Assembly (NCBI GenBank): GCA_014529385.2 | Contig: CM043970.1 | Coordinates: 64,430,996 to 64,494,995 of the forward strand | Length of the DNA: 64,000 nucleotides | From: Adiantum capillus-veneris | Lineage: Eukaryota > Streptophyta > Polypodiopsida > Polypodiales > Pteridaceae | Reading direction: 5' to 3' | Shown here: positions 53,610-63,436 of the stretch, piece by piece | How positions within the stretch are numbered: the first letter of the stretch is position 1 | Layout of the letters: each line of letters begins with the position of its first letter | Position numbers and translations under genes: made by a program | The notes under the pieces: generated by a model | What the model was told of the DNA's origin: nothing | The model's database searches: none | The model's input: only the letters and a program-made list of their open reading frames with translations

Positions 53610-55574
53610 GAAGAAAGGGAGGGTTATGTAAATGTTCTCAAGAATAATGCATCATTGTTTATTTCTGATTACACTCACATTACAGGTGTCACTGCAGTGA
53701 AGCATCATATCCATCTAAAAGAAGGGAGCAAGCCAGTAGTACAAAAACTAAGAAGATTAGGAGTTGTGCAACAAAATGCACTATTGTCCGAGGTGAAGAT
53801 ACTCTTAGAAGCAGGATTCATATACCCAGTAGAAGATTCAGAATGGGTCTCCCCAGTAGTGGTGAGGCCAAAGAAGAATGGTAAATGGCGAGTGTGCGTG
53901 GATTACAAGCCACTAAATGCTGCAAAAAAGAGGGACCACTTCCCTCTCCCATTTCAAGATGAGATTCTAAATGAAGTAGCAGGCCATGAGCGATACACAG
54001 TGTGGGATGGCTACTCCGGCTACTTTCAAATACGCATTGCAGAGGAGGACCAGAAAAAGACTACTTTCATCACACCATGGGGATTTTTTGCATTTCGAGT
54101 CATGACTTTTGGTCTCACCAACGCTCCAGCCACCTTTCAACGATTCATGAACATGGTCTTCCAACCTTACTTTGGTAAGTCCATAAGGGTTTTCATAGAT
54201 GACTTTTGTATTTACAGCTCCAAAAGTATGCATCTCGGCAAGATTGATAAAGGATTTACTCGTTTAGCTAAGCTGGGTGGACAACTAAACAAGGACAAAT
54301 GTCACATTGGGGAAAGCAAGGTTACACTATTGGGGCATGTAGTGTCCATTGATGGAATCGAGGTAGATCCTGAAAAGATAGAAACATTGCTAAATCTACC
54401 TTCCCCAACTTCCATCAAACAATTAATCTCTTTCTTGCAAAAGCTAAGATATTTAAGTAGATTCATACACTTACTCTCCCAAGTGATATTTCCTCTACAA
54501 CAGCTGACTCATCAAGAGACGCTTGTTTCGAGCGAAGAAAGTGATGGGCATTTTAGAGAGATAAAAAAAATGTTAGGGTCACTCCCTGTAATCCTCCAAC
54601 CTTGTTGGGAAGAAACATTATTTGTAAACCCTAGTGTGGGAGAAGAGGCCATTGGTGCTGACCTCCTACAAAAAGATCCAAAAACATCCTTTATGAGGCC
54701 TGTGTATTTTGCTAGCCGCCTCATGGAAAACACAGAGAAGGCCTACACCCTGATGGAACAGCTAGTGTTAGCTCTCATGTTTGCGGTAACCAAATTTCGG
54801 CCATACTTGCTGCCGAAGAGGTTTGTAATTATCACTGTGGAGGATATGTTTCCCTATGCACTACAACATATGGAAATCTCTGACAAAATAGCAAAGTGGG
54901 TGGTGCGACTTCAAGAGTTTGATTATACAATACAGGTTGAAAGAACAACTCGAGCATGCTTAGCCGACATTTTAACAAACAAGTGCTATGAAAAAGTTTT
55001 CCATTTTAAGAGAAAGGAACTTCCACCACCTCCAGCTCTAGAGGCTCTGGTCAATGCTTATAGCCTCTACTTTGATGGAGCATACAAGAGAACCAAGGAT
55101 AAGGCAGCTGCAGGCATCGTGGTCTTATCTCCATTGGGAGAGAGGATCCATGGTGAAGGGATCACTCTAGAAGATGTCCACTCCAACAATGAAGCAGAAT
55201 ATCAAGCTCTAATTCATGGCCTTTGTTGGTGCCTGGATAATTCAATTGAGAGATTAAATGCTTTTGGTGACTCCATGCTTTTGGTAAGGCAAATGCAAGG
55301 TACATGGGCTTGAAAAAATGCCAATCTCTCTACTAAAATGAGAGAAGCCAAAGCTCTTATGAGGATATTTAGGGAGGCACAAGTACATCATGTGCCAAGA
55401 GACCAGAACAAGGAGGCAAACCACCTAGCATCATCGAAGTTAACTGAGTCAATAGTGGGAGCAGTGTCCATCCAACTTCGACTTCAGCAAGGAAAGGAGG
55501 ACTTAGAAGATATTATGCACATTTTGGAGCAAGGAGAGGCTCCTAAACACATGAATGCAAGGGAAAGGCGATGA
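53610..55574 (+). pseudogene. Element B reverse transcriptase, RNase H and archaeal-type RNase H
   Basis: RT blocks: EWVSPVVVRPKKNGKWRVCV, YTVWDGYSGYFQIRI, MTFGLTNAPATFQRFMNMVF and the catalytic VFIDDFCIYSS (54190-54222), then LLGHVVSIDGIEVD. The first RNase H has VNPSVGEEAIGADLLQ and VYFASRLMENTEKAYTLMEQ; its usual first Asp is Asn. The second domain (from about 55065) shows LYFDGAYKRTKDKAAAGIVV, SNNEAEYQALIHG and AFGDSMLLVRQMQG, then, after TGA 55311, VHHVPRDQNKEANHLAS. The acidic D-E-D-D set of an archaeal-type RNase H is therefore complete. This extra domain is a Tat-lineage trait. Stops: TGA 55311 and 55572. Confidence 0.9.
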
Positions 55575-56774
55575 TTAGCTAGGAAAGCTACCAGGTATCT
55601 CATAGTAAATGATAATTTGTATTGTCTTGGTAAGGATGGTGTGCTTAGGAGAGTGCCTTTGAAGAGTGAAATTGAAGAGATTTTAAAAGCTTTTCACGAT
55701 GATGTGTGTGGAGGACACTTTGCACACGACATCACTAGTAGAAAGGTTCTACAAGCTGGGCTTACTTGGCCAAGTCTTCATCGTGATGTCAAATACTGGT
55801 GTCAAACATGTGATGAATGTCAGAAAGCAGGACCACGATGGCTCATAGTTGAACCTCAGAACCCAATAAAGGTATATGGGCCCTTTGAGAAGTGGGGAAT
55901 TGATGCCATAGGGCCTCTACCACGCACTTGGTCAGGTAAAGAGTACATCATTATGGGAGTAGACTACATGACTAGATGGACTGACGCTATTCCAACCAAT
56001 AGAATTACTGCTAAGGATGTGAGTCAGTTCATCTTTGACCACATCTGTTGCCGGTTTGGCACCCCTCTTGAAATACTATCTGATAGAGGACCAGGGTTTA
56101 GAGCAAACTTGGTAGGAGAACTCATGCAGAAGCTAAATATTCAGCATCAACACTCTACTCCTTACTACCCTCAGTGCAATGGCTTGGTGGAAAAGGTAAA
56201 TGGAATCACTTGCAAAATTCTCACTAAACAGGTACATGCCAAGCGCCAAGATTGGGACAAACACCTGAATGGAGCTCTATGGGCCTATAGAACCTCCTTC
56301 AAAACCGCATTAGGGTACACACCCTTTCATTTGGTTTATGGAAAGGAGGCACTTTTGCCCATTGAAGTGAAGTTAACAAGTCTTCGAATATTGGGTAGCC
56401 AGGTAGGCTCTCAAAAGGAGAAAGTAGATCAAAGGATCATGGATCTAGAGAGGTTGCAATTGGATCGTGAAGAAGCCATCAACCACTATTCTCAAGAAGC
56501 AGAGAAGCGAAGAGAAAAGTTCAACAAAAAGCTAGCATCCAAAGACATCAAAAAGGGATCTCTGGTGCTTTGATATGACAATCGCTTCGACACTCGTAAG
56601 GATGGAAAGTTTCTTTTTCGATGGGAAGGCCCGTTCTTGGTCACCAAAAAGTTCAAAAATGGTTCTTACAGACTTCAATACATTGATGGTAAAGTGCACA
56701 AGACCAGGACAAATGGATGGCGTCTAAAGCCTTATCACATCAGCATAAGGTCAGCCCAAGATCAAAGAAAGTAA
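55575..56774 (+). pseudogene. Element B integrase
   Basis: Continuous with RT. HHCC domain: HDDVCGGHFAHDITSRKVLQ ... CQTCDECQ. Catalytic core: KWGIDAIGPLPRTW (first Asp), LEILSDRGPGFRANL (second Asp), and CNGLVEKVNGI (Glu). ALWAYRTSFKTALGYTPFHL and YGKEALLPIE follow. The C-terminal domain, after a TGA at 56571 where an Arg is expected (LVL-stop-YDNRFD), reads FRWEGPFLVTKKF and GWRLKPYHI, ending at TAA 56772. All catalytic residues of the D,D(35)E triad are present. No chromodomain was seen. Confidence 0.9.
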
Positions 56775-56799
56775 GCTAGAGGCATAAATACCCCTAGCC

Positions 56800-56815
56800 A
56801 GGTTTGGGGGGGCTA
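56800..56815 (+). other. Polypurine tract of element B
   Basis: AGGTTTGGGGGGGCTA directly before the 3' LTR; second-strand priming site by position. Confidence 0.75.
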
Positions 56816-58113
56816 TGATCCGAGCCTATCACAAATTTTTGTTTACTATATTTTGTTGGTTTTCCTTGCTTCTAGAGGTTTACAATAAAAGAAAGAGTGA
56901 GAACAACCTCTTGGAAAAATTCAAAAAATGATTTGATGGGAATTTTTTCTTGACTAGTTCACCAGAGGTGAAAGGTAGAGGGAGAACCTAGTGGTAAAGG
57001 GAAGGGAAAATATGTAAATGTGAAAAGAAAAGATATGATGTGGTTGTGGAGCCATGCACCCATGATTCAAGGGTCATGAGTGGCTCATATCATCATGGCT
57101 TTGGAGCCATATGATGATTCAAACAGATGGGACCCAAGTGGAAGACTTGGTAACGGAAGGAAACAGACACATGATTTTGCTGGATTTTTAAAAAATACTT
57201 CCACTCCGATCCAAGAAAAGTTATCTTCATCAAAGTTGTAGCTGATGAGCTGGAGATTTTGACCATATTTTTTATAATTTTTGCATCTACGGTCTAGGAG
57301 ATATGGTCAAAATGGCGGATGCCAATTTTTTCAACTGTGGTGGAGACCACCCCCTCTACCTTTACACACACACCCTTCCTTTTCCACATTGAGACCTTCT
57401 CTAAAAATCAGCCATTAGTCTTCTCACCCTCCCCTCCTTCCTCCTCTCTCTCAAGCTCAAAAAACCATCACAAATTCCTCTTCTAATCACCTCTCAAATC
57501 ATGCTTAATCTTGTTGTAATTCATAATTTCTCATTCAACCCCTTTCTATTATTACTAGATATGCATTGATTTTATGTAGATTCTTTACATTTTAAAATAA
57601 GGAAGCTCTTGGACTCAAGCTATGGAGGAAGGAGTGAAGACAACACAAGTGATGATGGAGCCAATTAGTTGCAAATTGGTCAACAAATCACTTGGAAGGA
57701 GATTCTTCATTGGTTGAATGTCCCTAATCAAGATTCATTTGTACAAATTGCACTTGGATCTTAACCTCACTCCTAATCACTCTCTTTCCTATATAAAGAG
57801 GCCCCCCCCTTTGTAATTTCAAGTCTCCCTCAGCCCCATTGAGTCTTTGTCACTCACCATGAGCCCATAAAGCTCATTCATTCACTCTATTCTTGCACAT
57901 TCTAGAGTGCAAATTGTTTTATGCTAGGAACCTCCCCTCCTCTTACTTATGTTAATTAAGAGAAATCTTTTATGTGTGTGTGAGAGTGCTTGATGTGATT
58001 TTGGCTAATTCTTGAGTTGTTGTTTAGTAATCTACATGCTATTTGTGTTGAGAGTGCTTGAAGTTATCCATTCCTTGTACACACACTAAGGTTAATGCTT
58101 CATTCATAGTGAT

Positions 58114-58156
<43 letters not shown>

Positions 58157-58271
58157 TGTAGCGGTCCTAGTCCACGCTTCCAAGACTAGGTGGTGCCCTC
58201 ATCTCATTTCCCTTGTGGCGCAATGAAGTTTGTTTTGGTGTAGAGGCCGCCATTCCAAATTTCCTTCGTCA
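56816..58271 (+). repeat. 3' LTR of element B
   Basis: Nearly identical to 49172-50641 with a CT microsatellite at 58116-58153 that is shorter by about seven repeat units. It ends CTTCGTCA and is followed by the target copy ATGT. Confidence 0.93.
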
Positions 58272-58677
58272 ATGTGTTAAGCCCACTAGCCAAGTTTGAA
58301 CTAATTTGGAGCTCAAAATCTCAAATTTCCACTATATCTACTGTTTCAGAGACCTAAAGCCAAAATCTGGTACCATTTTCAGCCTATGCATCCAAATGAG
58401 CCCATATTTCACTTAGAGTATGTATTTGGTATATACTTCAAGCCTATGAAGCCAAGTTTGCAAAAAATTGATAAAAATACTCAGCTGAATAACCACGATT
58501 GTTTACTTTGGTTGCAAAAATTTGTTTTGACTTTAGAGTTTTGTTCCTTGCATGTTTTTATGCATCTATGCTTGTTCAAAAATTGATTTGAAGAAAATTG
58601 GACCAAAATTGTCAGCATTTCAGAGAAAATTTCGACAAATCTGCTAACTTTGACACTCTATTTACTGAACAAGAGCC
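58272..58677 (+). other. Element A spacer, continued
   Basis: Resumes the spacer interrupted at 49171, with another degenerate palindrome word (AATAACCACGATTGTTTAC near 58489). No ORF is supported. Confidence 0.6.
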
Positions 58678-61600
58678 ATGCAAGTAGCAGAGAGGGCCAA
58701 GAAAAAGCTCAACCAGAAGGAAAAGTTACAAGAGCTACCCGCATATCAATTGGATCTAGATTCAGTCAAAGCTTCCAAGGCAACTTATCTCTCCAAAGAA
58801 CAGCTAGAAGAGCATCACACCACAGTCTTCACCGGCAGATTCAAGAGTAAGAAGGGACATTAGGTAGAGTTGTAACTCCTACCCAAAGAAGTATATGATG
58901 TCTCTGCGAAGCCTGAGACCAAAGAAGCCAACCGCATGCTGGGACTCAGAGATTTTTATGAACAGGAGCCTTGTGGAGTGGATTTCCAAAAAGCTTACGA
59001 GCTTTTATCCACGATTAAAGAAGATGGAACTGTCAAAAAGGCCACCAAGGTATACCACGCCAAATCACGCGGTTACCACCATTTTCACACAAGTTCTCAA
59101 GTCAACAACAAGGCAGTCGGTGGACCACGCCCAATACGTCTTGACCACTCTAAAGGGCACAAAGAAATAAGGGAAGATCACTTACCTCGGTGCGCCATAA
59201 CTCTTGACAAGGATTGCGTACCATGCCATCGGCATGGCCAACAACCTACCGCCTGTCCCAAAACAAAACACATGGATATTGGCAGCACAACCATCTCGTC
59301 GAGCTACAAGATCATCCAAAAGATCCTATAAATTAGATGGAGAATCGGCTGAAAGCTCGCCAAAAAGGCACAGCAGTGAGAGCTCTGATAATGAGGAAAA
59401 GAGAGCACGAAGACAGGAGATGAAGAGAAAAGCAGTGGCCGCACACCAAGAAGAGCCCTTGCAGAAACAAGCCCGCTTTGAAAGAGAAAAACACGCCTAC
59501 CAACGCAACCAACAAGCACAGGAAAAGGACCCAAAAAATGGGTGCCTAGTGGACTTAAGGGCCCAAGGACAAAGCATCACACGAGAAAAGAGGCTAAAGA
59601 TCCGACAAAATCTTTAGAAAATATGTATCAAGAAGCAGAAGCCTTGAAGTTGAAAGAAGTGCAAGAAGAGGCAAGGAAAGCAAAAGAGGCGGGAGGACCA
59701 GAGAGCCGAGGAAATGGCAAGGGAAGAGGCACAACACAAACAAGGTTACGATTCTCCCCAACCACTCCACCGCCTACGGAACAACAGGACAATCCTATGC
59801 CGAGCCCACCACCATCACCTGCAGGTAGAGACACCGCAAAAGAGCCAACTAAAGAAGCTAAACCTGAGAAAGAGAAATCCACAGAAGCTGAGCACACCAA
59901 AGAGACAGAACCTGAATCAAAGAAAGCAGAAGAATCAACACAAGAGGCTATTGCTACACTAGAGCAACAAAAAGGGAAAGAAGCGGAGCCGGAACAAGAG
60001 AAAGCAGCCAAATCTGCACAAGAGCCTGAACAGCAAAAGGTAGACAAATCTGCCCAACAGGAAACAAGTATTGCACAAGAGGACACAACAAAGTCTGAGC
60101 AAACACCCTCTACCACAGCACAACAAGAGAAAGCCGAGACACAACCCTCTACCTCCACACACCATGAAGCGGCTGAGGAATCCACAAAGCCTCAGGATAA
60201 AAAAGTAGAAGAAGTCCAACAACAGCCTCAAGGGCAAGAAGAACCAACAACCACGACACAACTGAGAGACACACAAGAGGCTGCACGCACATCAACACAG
60301 CTAGCAAGACAGGAAGACTGGCAATCTAATGACAAAGTAATCCTGCAAGAAAGAAATATGCAAGGCAGATGCAGGATATGACAAAATGACTCCGGTCAGC
60401 ATCACTTAGCCGTAGCACAAAGGCCAAGGAGTTAGAGATGGTGATTGACTGTCTCCAAGGAGAGTTAGAAGACAGAATGAACGTCATCATCGATCTTCAG
60501 AGGCAAGTGCAGGAGATGAAAGCCGAAGCTGAACAACATCGGCTAGAAAGAGATAGACAGCAAAAGAAGATGGAAGAGCTAGGTAATCTGCTTACAAAGT
60601 TATCAAATGCATGTAAAGCCAAAGATGAACAGCTGACAAACAAACTTCTAGCGACAACCCTATCAGCTCAAAAAATTGAATTGTAGTTGAATGTCGCAAA
60701 TGCTTCTTCACAATACTCCGAACAGAGAATAAATGATCAGGTAATTTTCTTGTGGCAAATACGTGAAAATCCATCCGTAGCCTCGATCAAAGGGATAGAT
60801 GAAGTGTACAAAGCTTTAGAGAAAAAGAAAAAAGACCTTGAGCTGGAGTTATAAAGCTGGAGCAATCTCAACGTAGGGAACTAGCTTTGATGCGGGTCCA
60901 GAGAGAAGAAGAGTTGCTGAAGGAGATAGCTGAGCTTAAAAGAGTTAACCACTCCTGAGAGACGGAAAGCTGGAGATACAAGAAGAGGCAAGAACTTCAG
61001 AGCAGCCACAAATAGATATACCCTCAGTGTCATTTGCTGAACTGGAGACACAGTCCACAGTAGAGCTGAGTGGTGAGGATGATTTCCAAGTAAACATTAT
61101 AGATGCAGACACAGTGCCCATGGTCCAACTCTCAAAAGCTGAAGAAGACGCACTGAAAGAAAAGATCACACAAGAGGTGGATGAGCAGTGGAAGGCAGTG
61201 ATGGATTGGGAGTTGAGAGTTCTTCATTACGTCAATGTTACACAAATCACTCCCAATCAGATCAATGTGCAATGGCATCAGCAATCCCTGCCATACCCTC
61301 TTATAAAGATTGAGTTACTACAGGTTAAAGAAAGGCTTTATGCAAACATGCAAATAGATGGCGTAGATAAAGACCACCCGAAGTGGAGGTTGAGCTGGTT
61401 GAACAAGAATCCAAGGTATTTGATTGTGTTCACAAGAGCACCTGCAGCGCTACAAAAAGATCCCACTTTTTGCCCTGTAACAAGAGTAAGGACTTGGCAA
61501 GAGCATGAGGCATTAAAGAAGAAGCGGCCAACTTGGCTGAACTACCCAAGATTGCCAGCTCCAGAAAAGGGACTGGCCACAAAGGAATACATGGTGAAAA

Positions 61601-62088
61601 CCCTAACGGGCGCCATGTCTTTCTTCAAAAGTCTATTGGATCTCTCTTGTACAATTTTATATAAAATATGCCGAATGCTGCTCACCTGTATTGAAGTTTT
61701 TTATGAGCCAGAGCAAGCAAGCACCCCGTGGATGTCATTCCTCGAGGTAAATAAAGGTTTGTGCTATGATCTCAATGGCAAACCTTCCGAAGAAGTCCTC
61801 TACAGCTTCTACGCCAGATGCATGTCTCTACCTTCACACAATATGTTGGCATTCAAGGAAGCATTCTACACGGGATTATTCACTGGGCGAATGAAGATAT
61901 TTGCGCCACTGATCAACAACCTCACATCTAGGTTTGTAGGCTACTCAGCAGTGGAGCTGAAGAACAGAGTAACCATGCAGTTTCTGCAAGTGCCAAATAA
62001 AGAAAGGAAAATCAGATACCAAAAGGCACTGAATGCGCTTAAAGACCGACTCGCCAGCCGCCAGTCCGAAGACTATTTCAGCCCATAA
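58678..62088 (+). pseudogene. Extra ORF of element A between pol and the 3' LTR
   Basis: A decayed long protein, starting near ATG 58678 (MQVAERAKKKLNQKEKLQEL). Early text (MLGLRDFYEQEPCGVDFQKA, and in a second frame VDHAQYVLTTLKGTKK, LLTRIAYHAIGMANNLPP) looks like a helical domain found in extra ORFs of plant Tat/Ogre-type elements, from memory and uncertain. A very long Glu/Lys/Gln/Thr-rich low-complexity region follows (59542-60381), then a coiled coil (60438-60686, LEDRMNVIIDLQRQVQEMKA). The best-preserved part is 61027-62088, 353 codons, with HYVNVTQITPNQINVQWHQQ, VFTRAPAALQKDPTFCPVTR and MSFFKSLLDLSCTILYKICR. No signal peptide and no clear transmembrane anchor appear, so it is not env-like. 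Its end is 40 bases before the 3' LTR. Confidence 0.6.
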
Positions 62089-62108
62089 AGTTGTGTCAAG
62101 GGACGACA

Positions 62109-62127
62109 CAGGCGAGGAGGGGGGGAA
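62109..62127 (+). other. Polypurine tract of element A
   Basis: CAGGCGAGGAGGGGGGGAA immediately before the 3' LTR. Confidence 0.8.
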
Positions 62128-63026
62128 TGTTAGCAGCAAGCTAGCACGGATACCACATATACCATTTTTTGGAGTTCTCATTGTAAAATACTTATTATTT
62201 TTTATAAATCGGGAATATTGTAACACCTATTTTCTTAGATAAACTCTGTAATTAATGAGCTGGGGCTACAAGCTTCCAGATTATATCAACCTATCATTAC
62301 CCATCTTTGGTAGAGCTCCCAGATTATTAGTTTTGACCACCAAAAACTTTGGCTAAGGTATAAAAGCCAATTTTTGTAAGTTTTTTATAAGTTTTTGGAT
62401 AATGAAATACACAGCGTGAGCTAACGTCTCTCACTCCTCTCCTTCTCGCGCTTCCTACTCCCTCCCCGGTTGTCACATTGCAACCGCAGGTAAGAGCTCT
62501 ACGCATATGTAAACACATCACATTTTTTTGTAGCTTTTGGCGTCGCCGACCCGCGGCCTAATATCATCATAACTAGGAATTTACACTTTCAAATCAAAAA
62601 CTAAGCATAGGCGGGGTATTGGGGCATCATTGCTAAGCATTTAGATGAATTTTGGGTCAAAAATGACTAGGTTAAAAATCCATTGCCATTAATAATTGCG
62701 ATTCTGGAACATGACCTAAAGTGGGGTTTGAGACCATAAGCATGTGTGCTTAGTTCTTATAAACATGTCCTAGAAGTTTCATTACGTTTGGATGTCATTT
62801 GATGGTGTAACGGATGTGATTTGTTTGTCGATGAGTGATTGGCTTTTGGTGATTTCAGTCACTTGAGTTAGATGTGAGTTGTTAGTTGTTTTCTGAGAGA
62901 TTGACAACCTCTTGTAGCCTCTCTGCACTAGTCGAGTCACCTTCGTCCCATGGATTGACAATTGAATCGTGGTTCTTGTTAATATTGCAATAAGATAGGA
63001 TGGTGAGGTTAGACATGCGTCCCACA
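62128..63026 (+). repeat. 3' LTR of element A
   Basis: 899 bp, partner of 25307-26237, ending GACATGCGTCCCACA and followed by GCGCT, which is one base different from the GTGCT before the 5' LTR. Confidence 0.9.
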
Positions 63027-63076
63027 GCGCTTGAGCTCAAGAATCTTCTTCTTCTTCTTCTTCTTCTTCTTCTTCT

Positions 63077-63117
<41 letters not shown>

Positions 63118-63436
63118 GGGCTTTCTCAATGTAGTTTAGTTAATTTGATGATGTAAAAAGTGCTTCACATTTTGTTCAAGGGGATTCGTTGCGCTTTGAT
63201 TTCATATAGTCAATAGATGTCAAGCCTCACTTACCATTTATGTGTTGTTCAGAGATTGATTGCAAGTTGGTAGTTTGTCAGTGTCTACTTATTAAAAACA
63301 TTCTTTGGGCAACCTCGTATAGAGTAGCTGATAATCCATGGATTTTGGATTTATAGTGAAGTTTGTGATGTAAAGAATGAGGATGCAAGAGAGCTACACA
63401 AGACAAGCACAAAGCACAAAGAGATGGAAATCTTCT
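63027..63436. other. Right flank with CTT and CT microsatellites
   Basis: A (CTT)n run at about 63041-63078 passes directly into (CT)n to about 63112. The remainder up to the copia fragment has no recognised feature. Confidence 0.8.

Larger units (their letters stand above)
49172..58271 (+). mobile_element. Element B: nearly complete Tat-like Ty3/gypsy retrotransposon (9.1 kb)
   Basis: LTRs at 49172-50641 (1,470 bp) and 56816-58271 (1,456 bp). The 14-bp length difference equals the difference in their CT microsatellites, and about a dozen substitutions are visible, so they are roughly 99% identical and the insertion is recent. Flanks show ATGT at 49168-49171 and 58272-58275. A purine tract (GGTTTGGGGGGGCTA) precedes the 3' LTR. 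Gag, protease, RT, RNase H, a second archaeal-type RNase H and integrase all lie in one reading frame, broken by six in-frame stops. The second RNase H places it in the Tat group as I know it. It inserted into the 3' spacer of element A. Confidence 0.92.
25307..63026 (+). mobile_element. Element A: giant LTR retrotransposon (Ty3/gypsy) with three nested insertions
   Basis: LTRs at 25307-26237 and 62128-63026 start TGTTAGCAGCAAGC and end GCGTCCCACA. A primer site of the TGGCGCCGTTGCC type follows the first, and a purine tract (GGCGAGGAGGGGGGGAA) precedes the second. Flanking pentamers are GTGCT and GCGCT, a target duplication with one change. Subtracting nested elements D (29356-31298), C (37120-45489) and B (49172-58271) leaves about 18.3 kb. 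Coding order is gag, protease, RT, RNase H, integrase, second retropepsin-like domain, spacer, extra ORF. Stops and frameshifts occur throughout and the integrase core is deleted, so it is inactive. The size, primer site and extra ORFs recall plant Tat/Ogre or Athila groups, but I cannot place it firmly. Confidence 0.88.

Noticed and set aside
51615-56774. Reassigned genetic code or organellar-style U-to-C editing of the TGA stops in element B
   Set aside because: Tempting because five of six stops are TGA and ferns edit organellar transcripts, but nuclear transcripts are not known to be edited this way; CGA to TGA decay explains at least two sites more simply, and a TAA is also present.
59628-60185. 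Minus-strand 185-codon Ser/Cys/Val-rich frame
   Set aside because: Mirror image of the Glu/Lys/Gln/Thr-rich coding region of element A's extra ORF; a low-complexity shadow.
58678-62088. Envelope-like protein
   Set aside because: The position between pol and the 3' LTR invites this, but there is no signal peptide, no transmembrane anchor and no cleavage-site context; the composition is charged, low-complexity and coiled coil.
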